Notes: generated by a model not told the origin, from the sequence alone. Shown: positions 25,457 to 33,316, counted from the stretch's first letter. The stretch is DNA of 64,000 bases from Flaviaestuariibacter flavus (GCF_004337505.1 NZ_SJZI01000050.1:62001-126000), one strand, 5' to 3'. Translations and numbers: made by a program.

Positions 25457-26194
25457 ATGAAATATTCGTTTCCCCTGTTGCTCCTGGTGTTGCTGCTGGG
25501 CGCCTGTAAGAAGGACAGCAAGCAGTCGCGTACCAATATCGATGAGCGTAGTACCGGGCAGGCCGCCGGCGAGCTGCTGGCCGCCGATCCCTACTCCGCG
25601 CTGCGTGTCGAAATCTCCTACATGCCCGGCTATGCGCCCGACAATGCGGCCGTGGCCCAGCTGATTAACTTTCTTGGCGACCGGCTGAACAAGCCCCTTG
25701 GCATCAGCGCGCAAAACCAGGCCATCGGTGCCTCGGGCCGCACCAGCCTCGCGGCCGCCGACCTGGCCGCCATCGAGCGCGGCGCCCGCACCTTGCATTC
25801 CGACGGCAACACGGCTACGATCCACATCCTGTATACCGATGGCAACTATACCGACAACAATGTGCTGGGCGTAGCCTATGGCGGTACCTCGGTGGCCCTG
25901 TTCGGAAAAAAGATCCACGACAACTCCGGTGGCATCGGGCAGGCGAGCCGCACCAAGCTGGAGGCTACCGTGCTGGAGCACGAGATCGGCCACCTGCTTG
26001 GCCTCGTGGATATCGGCACCCCGATGCGCACGGCACACAAAGACCCCAATGGCACCGCGCATTGCAACAACAGCAACTGCCTGATGTATTATGCTGCCGA
26101 AACCACCGACGTGCTCGGCTTCCTGATCTCCGGGCCGGTGCCGCCCCTCGACGCCGCCTGCCTGCAGGACCTGCAGGGCAACGGCGGGCGCTGA
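25457..26194 (+). CDS. Zinc metalloprotease lipoprotein, metzincin-like
   Basis: The 245-residue protein has a lipoprotein signal with cysteine at residue 17 (LLLVLLLGACKKD). The zinc site is EHEIGHLLGLVD at about residues 175-186, fitting HExxHxxGxxD, and a Met-turn candidate follows at NSNCLMYY. This layout fits metzincin-type peptidases. It should be anchored in the envelope and cut proteins or peptides; the substrate is unknown. It lies downstream of the TolB-like gene on the same strand. Confidence 0.82.
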   Translation: MKYSFPLLLLVLLLGACKKDSKQSRTNIDERSTGQAAGELLAADPYSALRVEISYMPGYAPDNAAVAQLINFLGDRLNKPLGISAQNQAIGASGRTSLAAADLAAIERGARTLHSDGNTATIHILYTDGNYTDNNVLGVAYGGTSVALFGKKIHDNSGGIGQASRTKLEATVLEHEIGHLLGLVDIGTPMRTAHKDPNGTAHCNNSNCLMYYAAETTDVLGFLISGPVPPLDAACLQDLQGNGGR

Positions 26195-26252
26195 TGCATG
26201 AAACCAGATCGAAGATCCCGATCGCAGGTCTGCGCGCTAACGTCTTTTGCGC

Positions 26253-26260
26253 TAGCTTTG
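26253..26260 (+). promoter_or_regulatory. -7 box (TAGCTTTG) of the small membrane protein gene
   Basis: It is a perfect TAnnTTTG match 25 nt before the start at 26286, suggesting a leader of about 20 nt. Confidence 0.5.
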
Positions 26261-26285
26261 GCCCCGAACCGAAAACAGGCTCCTT

Positions 26286-26735
26286 ATGTATGATTTCATG
26301 GTAAAAGCGCACAGCGGCCTTCGCTGGATCCTCCTCATCTTTTTACTGATCGCGATTGTGCGTCATGCGACGGCCGGCGGCAAGGTGTACCATCGCAAGA
26401 ACGGCCTGCTGCTGATGATCGTTTCCGATATCCAGCTGCTGATCGGCATTTATCTCTGGGCGGCCGGCAACTGGGGTCTTCAGCAGATCCGGAACCGTGG
26501 CTTCGGCGAGGTGATGAAAGACCCCGTAGCGCGCTTCTTCGCCGTAGAGCACCTGCTGGGCATGATCATTGCCATCGCGCTGATCCATATCGGCAAGGCC
26601 CAGGGCAAAAAGAATATTCCCGATGCCACCAAGCACCGGAAGGCATTTATCTTCTACCTGCTGGCGCTGATCGTCATCCTCATTTCCATTCCCTGGCCCT
26701 TCCGCGCTGCAGGCGCCGGCCGCGGCTGGTTCTAA
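26286..26735 (+). CDS. Four-helix membrane protein (Bacteroidota family often labelled cytochrome b)
   Basis: The 149-residue protein has four hydrophobic helices (about 12-28, 42-60, 84-100 and 120-138) with HSGLRW near the N-terminus and histidines in VEHLLGMIIAIALIHIGKAQG. The paired histidines could bind haem, which may explain the usual label, but no function is established. The start may be at the first ATG or at MVKAHSG four codons on. It converges on the phosphoesterase gene over a shared terminator. Confidence 0.75.
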   Translation: MYDFMVKAHSGLRWILLIFLLIAIVRHATAGGKVYHRKNGLLLMIVSDIQLLIGIYLWAAGNWGLQQIRNRGFGEVMKDPVARFFAVEHLLGMIIAIALIHIGKAQGKKNIPDATKHRKAFIFYLLALIVILISIPWPFRAAGAGRGWF

Positions 26736-26761
26736 GGCGGAGCAGGGAAAAGAAGGTTTTT

Positions 26762-26887
26762 AACCGCGAAGAAAAGAAGTTGAATAAGCGTTTCGCCAAG
26801 GAATGCAATTGAAAAGGTCCCGCCGCAGGCGGGACCTTTTACATAACACCTTAGCGTAACAACTTCTTTTCTTATTCTCTTCGCGGT
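26762..26887. repeat. Inverted repeat around a shared terminator
   Basis: AACCGCGAAGAAAAGAAGTTG (from 26763) is inverted near 26859-26887 with a 7-base insertion in the right arm. The terminator 26812-26840 sits in the middle. The layout is the same as at 12535-12757, with different words. Confidence 0.7.
26812..26840. terminator. Bidirectional terminator, membrane protein / phosphoesterase
   Basis: A 13-bp perfect stem (AAAAGGTCCCGCC) closes a GCA loop; it is A-rich before and T-rich after. Confidence 0.85.
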
Positions 26888-26909
26888 TCCGAACCTTATT
26901 TTCCTTGGC

Positions 26910-27404
26910 CTACTTTAACCCGAGTTCGATCACCTCGCAATTCCGGATGTCGTTGCCTTCGATCTCGAAGCGGATAATCGTCCGCACCTTATGCCAGCCC
27001 TGCTTTCCCGCGGCTCCGGGGTTCATGTGCAGGCAGTTGATCTTCGGGTCGTAAATAACCTTCAGGATGTGCGAATGCCCGCTGATGAAAAGGTGCGCGC
27101 CTTCCTGCTGCAGGGTCGCTTTTACCCCGGGTGCGTAGCGGTCGGGATAGCCGCCGATATGTTTCATGTAAACCTTCACGCCTTCGCATTTCCAGCTGAG
27201 CACCTCGGGAAAGCGATGCCGGACCGCTGCATCATCGATATTGCCGTAAACGCCGCGCAGCGGCTTCCCGCTTGCAGCCAGCTGTTCCGCCACACCCGGG
27301 CCGAAGTCGCCGCCATGCCAGATCTCATCGCAGTTTTGGAAATGCTGCAGCACGGCTTCGTCGAGCCAGCCATGGGTGTCGGAAATAAGGCCGATGCGGG
27401 TCAT
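26910..27404 (-). CDS. YfcE/MJ0936-type metallophosphoesterase
   Basis: The 164-residue protein has the calcineurin-type metal motifs in order: GLISDTHGW (D-x-H), HGGDFG (GD), YGNIDD (GN-D in place of GNHD), ISGHSH (GHxH) and NPGA. These are the marks of the small Class III phosphodiesterases related to YfcE and MJ0936. It probably hydrolyses a phosphodiester in the cytoplasm; the natural substrate is unknown. A TAGCTTTG box ends 4 nt before the ATG. Confidence 0.92.
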   Translation of the reverse strand: MTRIGLISDTHGWLDEAVLQHFQNCDEIWHGGDFGPGVAEQLAASGKPLRGVYGNIDDAAVRHRFPEVLSWKCEGVKVYMKHIGGYPDRYAPGVKATLQQEGAHLFISGHSHILKVIYDPKINCLHMNPGAAGKQGWHKVRTIIRFEIEGNDIRNCEVIELGLK

Positions 27405-27408
27405 GGGG

Positions 27409-27416
27409 CAAAGCTA
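27409..27416 (-). promoter_or_regulatory. -7 box (TAGCTTTG) of the phosphoesterase gene
   Basis: A perfect TAnnTTTG match is four bases (CCCC) upstream of the start codon. Confidence 0.6.
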
Positions 27417-27427
27417 ACAGGCGCCGG

Positions 27428-27547
27428 GAGAGAAAGAACGCTGATTTTTTATGATCTTTTATGATGAGCGCAGATATTGGTACCAACAACCGCGTGAATC
27501 ATAACCAATCTGCGTATCCCGCCTGCGGGATCAGCGTTCTTTCTCTC
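27428..27547. repeat. 120-bp palindromic repeat family, copy C (best preserved)
   Basis: The ends are perfect 18-bp inverted repeats: GAGAGAAAGAACGCTGAT at 27428-27445 and its complement at 27530-27547. Inside are TTTTATGAT words, a GGTACC-centred stretch and a CCCGCCTGCGGG hairpin. It sits between two divergent genes, just upstream of the hmgA promoter box. Confidence 0.88.
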
Positions 27548-27555
27548 TCCAGCAT

Positions 27556-27563
27556 TAACTTTG
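27556..27563 (+). promoter_or_regulatory. -7 box (TAACTTTG) of hmgA
   Basis: A perfect TAnnTTTG match 28 nt before the start codon. It begins 9 bp after repeat copy C. Confidence 0.6.
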
Positions 27564-27591
27564 TTGATCGGCCCTAAAGCCGCACGATTGT

Positions 27592-28749
27592 ATGCCGCAT
27601 TACCATAAACTGGGAGAGATACCGCACAAGCGCCACACGCAGTTCCGCAAGTCCGACGGCGGCCTGTACTCGGAACAGCTCTTTTCCACCGAAGGCTTTT
27701 CCAACGACTATTCGCTGCTCTACCATGTGCACCCGCCCACCCGGATCATCAAGACCGAGAAGCCGGTGGACGTGTCGCCACAGATCGCGGAGGAAAAGAT
27801 GCTGCAGCACCGCTCGTTTGAAGGCTTTCACATCAAGCCGGCCAGCGACTACCTGGAAAGCCGCGTGCCGGTGCTGGTGAACAGCGACCTGCACATTGTG
27901 CTGGCCGCGCCGAAGCAGGGCAACAAAACCTATTTCTATAAGAATACGGACGCCGATGAAATGATCTTCGTACACGAAGGATCCGGTGTGCTGCACACCA
28001 TGTACGGCAAGCTTGATTTTGCCTACGGCGACTACCTCGTGATCCCGCGCGGCACCATCTACCAGATCGAGTTCAAGACCGAAGACAACCGGCTCTTTAT
28101 CGTCGAGTCGTTCAGCCCCATCCGCTACCCGAAGCGCTACATGAGCAAGAACGGGCAGCTGCTGGAGCATTCGCCGTATTGCGAGCGCGATATCCGCACA
28201 CCCTACGGGCTGGAGACGCATGACGAGACCGGCGATTTCATCATCCGCGCCAAGAAGCGCGGCGTGCTGTACAACCTCCACTACGGCACCCATCCTTTCG
28301 ACGTGGTGGGCTGGGACGGCTGCTGCTATCCCTTCGCGTTTTCGATCCACGACTTCGAGCCCATCACCGGGCGCGTGCACCAGCCGCCTCCGGTGCACCA
28401 GACCTTCGAAGCGCACAACTTCGTGGTGTGCTCCTTTGTGCCGCGCATGTACGACTACCACCCGCAGTCGATCCCTGCCCCTTATAACCACAGCAACATC
28501 GATTCCGACGAGGTGCTCTATTACGTCGACGGCGATTTCATGAGCCGCAAGAACGTAACCCGCGGCATGATCACGCTGCACCCGGCGGGTATCCCGCACG
28601 GGCCGCACCCGGGTGCCGTAGAAAAAAGCATCGGTAAGACGGAAACGAAGGAGCTGGCCGTGATGGTCGATACCTTCCACCCCCTAATGCTCACGAAGCA
28701 GGCGCTCCAGATCGAGAACGAAGGCTACATCATGAGCTGGGCGGAATAA
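27592..28749 (+). CDS. hmgA: Homogentisate 1,2-dioxygenase
   Basis: The 385-residue protein matches bacterial homogentisate dioxygenase. It opens the ring of homogentisate to maleylacetoacetate in tyrosine and phenylalanine breakdown, using Fe(II). The start MPHYHKLGEIPHKRHTQFRK and the C-terminal cupin segment are conserved. Iron ligands are expected in YNHSNIDSDEVLYY (His and Glu) and GIPHGPHPG (His). It is shorter than the human enzyme (445), as usual for this branch. No other tyrosine-degradation gene is adjacent. Confidence 0.93.
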   Translation: MPHYHKLGEIPHKRHTQFRKSDGGLYSEQLFSTEGFSNDYSLLYHVHPPTRIIKTEKPVDVSPQIAEEKMLQHRSFEGFHIKPASDYLESRVPVLVNSDLHIVLAAPKQGNKTYFYKNTDADEMIFVHEGSGVLHTMYGKLDFAYGDYLVIPRGTIYQIEFKTEDNRLFIVESFSPIRYPKRYMSKNGQLLEHSPYCERDIRTPYGLETHDETGDFIIRAKKRGVLYNLHYGTHPFDVVGWDGCCYPFAFSIHDFEPITGRVHQPPPVHQTFEAHNFVVCSFVPRMYDYHPQSIPAPYNHSNIDSDEVLYYVDGDFMSRKNVTRGMITLHPAGIPHGPHPGAVEKSIGKTETKELAVMVDTFHPLMLTKQALQIENEGYIMSWAE

Positions 28750-28865
28750 GGTCAACCGGATCGAAAAAAGTGAAGGCGGCACACGCGCTGCGGGATGCAA
28801 TTTACCGGGGCGCATGCAACATTGTGCGCTGCCGGGTTGTCTGAAGAAGAAACTATCTGCCTGCT

Positions 28866-29636
28866 ATGTTCACTTCACACCGTCTGCTGCCCTGCCTGCT
28901 CCTGCCCGGCGTTTTGTTTTTTGCCTCCTGCGGGCAGCAATACTACCGCCCGCGCCCCAACGATGCCCCGATGCTCACAGGAAAGGGCCAGCTGCATGTC
29001 AACGGCCTGCTGGCGGCCACCGGCACTACGGTCAGCGCGGCCTGGTCGCCGGCGCAGCGCTTCGGTCTGCAGGGCGGCTATACGGTGCACGGCAACACCA
29101 GGACCATGTCGGACAATGGTACTACCACGCTTCGCGCCACCGAGCGGCGCAGCCAGTTGTGTTTCGGGGTGGGCTATTACACCCTTCTGCGCAACGGCTT
29201 TTCGTTTGAAACCTATGGGGGCGGCGGCATCGTTGCCTATAACTACACGGGCCCCGAAGCGGTGAAGCAGCTGCGCTTCGCCGATTTTTACATACAACCG
29301 GCGCTTGTATACACCAAGGGCGCCTTCCAGGCGGGGTTGTCGCTGCGCTACGATCACCTGCGGCGCCATTCCGTTACGCCCGAAGTGTCGCCCGAGTACG
29401 ATTACAACTTCAAGCACGCCTTTCTGAACGACAACAACTACAGCTTCCTGCAGCCCGGATTCACCATCCGCGTGGGTGGCGAGGTGGTGCGTGGCCAGTT
29501 GGACGGCTGGTACTCCAAGCCCCTGAGCAACCGCTACGAAAGCATTTACGGCGATGCTCCTGAAAACGGCCTGCCGCACCTGGCCGTCGGGCTCTCCTTC
29601 AATCTTGACAAACTCATAAAGCCGGCGCGCCCCTGA
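28866..29636 (+). CDS. Putative outer-membrane barrel lipoprotein, function unknown
   Basis: The 256-residue protein begins with a lipoprotein-like signal (LPCLLLPGVLFFASCGQQYY, cysteine at about 21). The remainder is a series of amphipathic strands (QGGYTVHGNTR, LCFGVGYYTLL, FSFETYGGGGIVAYNY, AGLSLRYDHLRRHS, PGFTIRVGGEVVRG) ending in LAVGLSFNLDKL. This suggests a small beta-barrel, but no specific family is recognised. It lies 116 bp after hmgA and ends at a strong terminator. Confidence 0.65.
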   Translation: MFTSHRLLPCLLLPGVLFFASCGQQYYRPRPNDAPMLTGKGQLHVNGLLAATGTTVSAAWSPAQRFGLQGGYTVHGNTRTMSDNGTTTLRATERRSQLCFGVGYYTLLRNGFSFETYGGGGIVAYNYTGPEAVKQLRFADFYIQPALVYTKGAFQAGLSLRYDHLRRHSVTPEVSPEYDYNFKHAFLNDNNYSFLQPGFTIRVGGEVVRGQLDGWYSKPLSNRYESIYGDAPENGLPHLAVGLSFNLDKLIKPARP

Positions 29637-29644
29637 TCCCGGGC

Positions 29645-29681
29645 AAAAAGAAAGGCTTCCGCGGGGGAAGCCTTTCTTTTT
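29645..29681. terminator. Terminator shared by two convergent genes
   Basis: A 16-bp stem runs from AAAAAGAAAGGCTTCC to its complement ending CTTTCTTTTT. It is A-rich on the left and T-rich on the right, so it can work in both directions. Confidence 0.85.
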
Positions 29682-29702
29682 ATCGGTACGTGGACCGGGT
29701 TA

Positions 29703-30347
29703 TTACTTTTCGTAAGGGAAGTTACGACCCACCTTGCGCATCATCCGCTCCATCACCTGGTTGGCGGAAGAGGTCCAGTTTTCGTTCATCTGCTTGTAAA
29801 AGCGCCAAACGAGTTCGCCCTTCCGGCCGTCATATACCTGCATCACCAGCTCGCCGCTGGCTACGTTACCGCCAACGCCGAAAGCGATCGAGGTAACGAT
29901 TGCCGCACCCTGGTCGTTTGTTTTTTCGTAGGCGTAAGCGCATTTGATCACGGCATCAACGCCGAGGATTTTCGCTACGGAGTCCATGGTAAGGCCATCC
30001 AGGTTGTCGAAAACGCCGGCCTGCTTCAGCAGTGCGTTGGTGCGGTCAACGTCCTGGAAGGTTACGGAGAAATCTTTCGCCTTGCGGAGCAGGTAAGTGT
30101 ACATGCCGGCCTGCATGTTGCCGGCGAGTTTCTTTTCTTCCGCCTCGTTCACCGCGGCATCGAAGTTCTTCGGCATCCGCTTGTAGGAGATGGTTGCTTT
30201 GTAGGGAAGAATCGCGATGCTCTTGTGCGCTGCGATCGTTTCCTTAAAGGAGGGCGACTTGTAGATCTGCTTGGCTGCTTCGCCAAACTGGGCGAAACCC
30301 ATGACGGCGGTCAGGACGAGCGCCAGGGTAAAAAGTGACTTTCTCAT
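29703..30347 (-). CDS. Secreted protein of unknown function, CsgG-like pattern
   Basis: Start ATG 30347 (MRKSLFTLALVLTAVMGFAQ) gives 214 residues with a clear signal peptide. The mature protein has HKSIAILPYKATISYK, then YLLRKAKDFSVTFQDVDRTNALLKQAG, KILGVDAVIKCAYA and SGELVMQVYDGRKGELVWRF. This resembles periplasmic proteins of the CsgG/GNA1162 type that sense or assemble at the outer membrane. The similarity is by pattern only. Confidence 0.6.
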   Translation of the reverse strand: MRKSLFTLALVLTAVMGFAQFGEAAKQIYKSPSFKETIAAHKSIAILPYKATISYKRMPKNFDAAVNEAEEKKLAGNMQAGMYTYLLRKAKDFSVTFQDVDRTNALLKQAGVFDNLDGLTMDSVAKILGVDAVIKCAYAYEKTNDQGAAIVTSIAFGVGGNVASGELVMQVYDGRKGELVWRFYKQMNENWTSSANQVMERMMRKVGRNFPYEK

Positions 30348-30507
30348 TGCAATTTTGGTTTGAAGATGCAAATTAGGCATTCTGGCCCAAACGGGGCTCA
30401 ATAACCGGGGCAGACGCACGGAGGGCGCGCGGTTGCCGGCCGGCAGGGGGGGGCGGGGAGGCACGGACTGGCTCGATTTTTCATATATTCGGAAAAACAA
30501 TGGCTAT

Positions 30508-30918
30508 ATGATCAAAATCTCAGACCTGAAGCCGGGCGATGTCGTCCGCGTACTCCACGACGGCGGAGAAAGAGAAGGCGTGGTGACCGATACAAGCCGA
30601 GACGAGAACATGGCCTGCATCAACAACGGGGTGCAGGAGTTCTGGTACCCGCCCGAGGAGATCGTGCCCATCCCGATGTCCGATCAGGCGATGACCGGCA
30701 TCCTGGGCTTTGAAAAGGAAATGCTGGAAGACGGTTCCGTCAAGTACAAAAAAGGACCCTTCCGGGTGCTGCTCCGCGAGCCGGGCAATTACACCAATAT
30801 GGAAGTTTGGTACCGCGAGGACCGGCGTCATTTTCATCACCCGCTTTACCTCCATGAACTGCAGAATCACCACCTCCAGATGACCAAAATGACCTTGGAA
30901 CGGGGGGTGGCACAGTAA
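30508..30918 (+). CDS. Conserved-looking hypothetical protein
   Basis: Start ATG 30508 (MIKISDLKPGDVVRVLHDG) gives 136 residues. The N-terminal 50 residues look like a small beta-barrel (DVVRVLHDGGEREGVVTDTS), and the C-terminal part is rich in His and aromatic residues (WYREDRRHFHHPLYLHELQNHHLQMT). I do not recognise the family. The C-terminal histidines could bind metal. It sits alone upstream of the infA cluster, separated by a strong terminator and the infA promoter. Confidence 0.6.
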   Translation: MIKISDLKPGDVVRVLHDGGEREGVVTDTSRDENMACINNGVQEFWYPPEEIVPIPMSDQAMTGILGFEKEMLEDGSVKYKKGPFRVLLREPGNYTNMEVWYREDRRHFHHPLYLHELQNHHLQMTKMTLERGVAQ

Positions 30919-30952
30919 TTTTCCCCGTTTTTTGTGAAAAAGTTGCACCTTT

Positions 30953-30984
30953 GAGCCGCAAAAAGCGGCTCTTTTTCTTTTTTT
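30953..30984 (+). terminator. Terminator upstream of infA
   Basis: The stem GAGCCGC / GCGGCTC with an AAAAA loop is followed by a 13-base T-rich run. It separates the hypothetical gene at 30508 from the ribosomal cluster. Confidence 0.85.
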
Positions 30985-30999
30985 CCGGGGAAAGTTCCT

Positions 31000-31007
31000 T
31001 ATCTTTG
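31000..31007 (+). promoter_or_regulatory. -7 box (TATCTTTG) of the infA cluster
   Basis: A perfect TAnnTTTG match lies right after the upstream terminator and 16 nt before infA. No TTTG -33 element is evident in the T-rich sequence upstream. It would start the ribosomal transcript at infA. Confidence 0.65.
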
Positions 31008-31023
31008 CGCTCCCAAAATCAGT

Positions 31024-31242
31024 ATGTCGAAGCAGCCATTAATCAAACAGGACGGAGTAATTCTGGAAGCTCTCTCGAACGCAATGTTCCGGGTAAAGCT
31101 GGAAAACGGACACGAAATCCTGGCCACGATCTCGGGCAAGATGCGGATGCACTACATACGGATCCTTCCTGGGGATAAAGTGGGCGTGGAGATGAGTCCT
31201 TACGATCTTTCGAGAGGACGGATCATCTTCCGCTATAAATAA
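31024..31242 (+). CDS. infA: Translation initiation factor IF-1
   Basis: The 72-residue OB-fold protein matches IF-1 throughout: [33 protein letters not shown] and the [16 protein letters not shown] segment. It binds the A site of the 30S subunit during initiation. It leads the cluster infA-rpmJ-rpsM-rpsK-rpsD-rpoA-rplQ and has its own promoter box. In most Bacteroidota, secY and map precede it; here they do not. Confidence 0.98.
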   Translation: MSKQPLIKQDGVILEALSNAMFRVKLENGHEILATISGKMRMHYIRILPGDKVGVEMSPYDLSRGRIIFRYK

Positions 31243-31285
31243 AACGATAGCGGCGGCGATGAGCCCACGCGCAAACTTAAAAACC

Positions 31286-31402
31286 ATGAAAGTAAGAGCA
31301 TCTATCAAAAAACGTAGCGCCGACTGCAAGATCGTGCGCCGCAAGGGCAGACTGTACGTGATTAACAAGAAGAACCCCCGCTATAAGCAGCGCCAGGGTT
31401 AA
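31286..31402 (+). CDS. rpmJ: Ribosomal protein L36 (bL36)
   Basis: This 38-residue gene reads [18 protein letters not shown] and ends NPRYKQRQG. It has a single cysteine, so it is the zinc-free (C-minus) form usual in Bacteroidota. It starts 43 bp after infA and ends 47 bp before rpsM. The length and sequence match L36 of the 50S subunit. Confidence 0.96.
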   Translation: MKVRASIKKRSADCKIVRRKGRLYVINKKNPRYKQRQG

Positions 31403-31449
31403 TCCGGCTTGTCCCACTAATTCGTAAAAGTAAAAACTGAACATACATT

Positions 31450-31830
31450 ATGGCTCGTATTGCCGGTGTTGACTTACCCAAAAACAAAAGAGGCGAAATC
31501 GGCCTGACCTATATCTACGGAATCGGTCCCGCCACTGCCCGCTACATCCTCGACAAGGGGAACATCGACCGCTCCAAGCGTGTGAACGAATGGAACGACG
31601 ATGAGCTGAACCACATCCGTACAGCGATCACCGAGGAGTTCAAGGTGGAAGGTCAGCTGCGCTCCGAAACCCAGATGGCTATCAAGCGCCTCCTGGATAT
31701 CGCCTGCTACCGTGGTCTCCGTCACCGTAAGGGCCTGCCCGTTCGCGGTCAGCGTACCAAGACCAACTCCCGCACCCGTAAGGGCAAGCGTAAGACGGTT
31801 GCCGGTAAGAAGAAGGCTCCGAAGAAATAA
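31450..31830 (+). CDS. rpsM: Ribosomal protein S13 (uS13)
   Basis: The 126-residue protein matches S13: [25 protein letters not shown] at the N-terminus and [25 protein letters not shown] near the C-terminus, which contacts 16S rRNA and the P-site tRNA. It ends in a basic tail (KKKAPKK). A 213-bp gap with a strong hairpin separates it from rpsK, unusually large for this operon. Confidence 0.98.
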   Translation: MARIAGVDLPKNKRGEIGLTYIYGIGPATARYILDKGNIDRSKRVNEWNDDELNHIRTAITEEFKVEGQLRSETQMAIKRLLDIACYRGLRHRKGLPVRGQRTKTNSRTRKGKRKTVAGKKKAPKK

Positions 31831-31856
31831 GATAATGAGCCTTGTGCTCTTGTCAC

Positions 31857-31885
31857 AAACTGCAAGCGTAACCCGCTTGCAGTTT
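31857..31885 (+). promoter_or_regulatory. Perfect 12-bp hairpin between rpsM and rpsK
   Basis: AAACTGCAAGCG pairs exactly with CGCTTGCAGTTT across a 5-base loop. No T-run follows, so RNA processing, stability or protein binding is more likely than termination. Confidence 0.5.
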
Positions 31886-32043
31886 GCTGCTTGATGCCCG
31901 GGGCCCTTTATAGCGTCATCAACCACCTCTTTTTCGCTGGATCCCGACGACGCCGGGGGAGGGAGAAGAGGACTTCGGCAAGCTCCGTCTGACAAGGCTG
32001 GTTTCCGAAGGATTTTTAAACACATAGATTACCTGTTTCAAAC

Positions 32044-32454
32044 ATGGCAAAAGCACAAAAGGCCCAGCAGTCCGCTAAGGCCGCCGCCAAGAAGCGTATC
32101 GTAAAGGTTGACTCCTACGGCGACGCGCACATCAACGCAACGTTCAACAACATCATCATCGCCCTGACCAACAAGACCGGTCAGGTGATCTCCTGGTCTT
32201 CGGCCGGTAAGATGGGCTTCCGTGGTTCCAAGAAGAACACGCCCTATGCCGCCCAGATGGCTTCCAGCGATGCCGCCAAGGTAGCGATCGACGCCGGCGT
32301 AAAGCGCGTTGACGTTTACGTAAAAGGCCCCGGTGCCGGCCGCGAAAGCGCTATCCGCGCCCTCGCCCAGTCGGGTATCGAAGTAGCGATGATCAAGGAC
32401 GTAACCCCGCTGCCGCACAACGGCTGCCGTCCTCCCAAGAAGCGCCGCGTATAA
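32044..32454 (+). CDS. rpsK: Ribosomal protein S11 (uS11)
   Basis: The 136-residue protein matches S11: [20 protein letters not shown] strand (here [20 protein letters not shown]), [15 protein letters not shown], and the C-terminal [18 protein letters not shown] that binds 16S rRNA in the platform. The N-terminus has a Lys/Ala-rich extension of about 20 residues, usual in Bacteroidota. A 193-bp gap with a palindrome follows before rpsD. Confidence 0.98.
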   Translation: MAKAQKAQQSAKAAAKKRIVKVDSYGDAHINATFNNIIIALTNKTGQVISWSSAGKMGFRGSKKNTPYAAQMASSDAAKVAIDAGVKRVDVYVKGPGAGRESAIRALAQSGIEVAMIKDVTPLPHNGCRPPKKRRV

Positions 32455-32462
32455 TAGATCTT

Positions 32463-32537
32463 AAAATCTGGAATCTGGTAATCTGGAATCTTTTGGCCAA
32501 GTGCCCACAGATTGGAGATTATAAGATTCCAGATTTT
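32463..32537. repeat. Palindrome of AATCTGGAATCT words between rpsK and rpsD
   Basis: AAAATCTGGAATCT (32463-32476) is exactly inverted at 32524-32537, with further TAATCTGGAATC and GATTGGAGATTAT copies inside. No gene or promoter is evident in it. Confidence 0.8.
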
Positions 32538-32647
32538 CAAATATCTCTCCCGCCAAGGGCTTTCATTTAACTAAAGGGCGCTGCATTAATTTTTACCGCT
32601 TTCAACGATGCATGCGCCGGTTTCTAAAAAGCGGAAATGAAATAATC

Positions 32648-33253
32648 ATGGCACGTTACACAGGTCCTAAGACCAAAATCTCCCGCATTTTCGGCGAGCC
32701 CATTCTCGGTAATGGCAAGTGGCTCAGCAAAAACTCCAACCCTCCCGGCCAGCACGGCGCACTGCGCAAGCGCAAGCAGATGGGTGAGTATGCACTCCAG
32801 CTCCGCGAAAAGCAAAAGGCCAAGTACACTTACGGTCTTCTCGAAAAGCAGTTCCGCCGCACTTTTGACGAAGCTGCCCGCCGTAAGGGTGTTACAGGTG
32901 AAAACCTGATCAAGTTATTGGAAGCCCGTCTGGACAACACCGTTTTCCGCATGGGTATCGCTCCCTCGCGCCCCGCTGCCCGCCAGCTGGTGTCGCACAA
33001 GCACGTAACCGTGAACGGTGAAGTGGTAAACGTTCCTTCTTTCCAGCTCAAAGCCGGCGACGTTGTCTCGCTGAAAGAGAAGTCGAAGGACAACCCGACC
33101 GTTACCTCGTTCGTACGTGAGAAGAACCCGAAGTTCGGCTGGCTCGATTTCAACGCCGGCACCTTCACAGGTACCTTCATCACCTACCCCGAGCGTGACT
33201 CCGTTCCGGAGAACATTAAGGAGCAACTGATCGTAGAACTGTACTCGAAGTAA
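32648..33253 (+). CDS. rpsD: Ribosomal protein S4 (uS4)
   Basis: Start ATG 32648 (MARYTGPKTKISRIFGEPI) gives 201 residues, the normal length. The S4 N-domain (about 3-93) and S4 RNA-binding domain (LLEARLDNTVFRMGIAPSRPAARQLVSHKHVTVNG, about 94-155) are intact. S4 nucleates 30S assembly and in many bacteria represses this operon. A strong terminator follows before rpoA. Confidence 0.98.
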   Translation: MARYTGPKTKISRIFGEPILGNGKWLSKNSNPPGQHGALRKRKQMGEYALQLREKQKAKYTYGLLEKQFRRTFDEAARRKGVTGENLIKLLEARLDNTVFRMGIAPSRPAARQLVSHKHVTVNGEVVNVPSFQLKAGDVVSLKEKSKDNPTVTSFVREKNPKFGWLDFNAGTFTGTFITYPERDSVPENIKEQLIVELYSK

Positions 33254-33261
33254 GATACCGC

Positions 33262-33295
33262 CGGGGACGATGCTTGCATCGTCTTCGGTTTTTTT
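33262..33295 (+). terminator. Terminator between rpsD and rpoA
   Basis: The stem GACGATGC / GCATCGTC with flanking CCG and CGG pairs is followed by seven T (33289-33295). It is a complete rho-independent signal inside the ribosomal cluster. Confidence 0.8.
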
Positions 33296-33316
33296 ACATT
33301 CGACGCAGTCCGGGTC

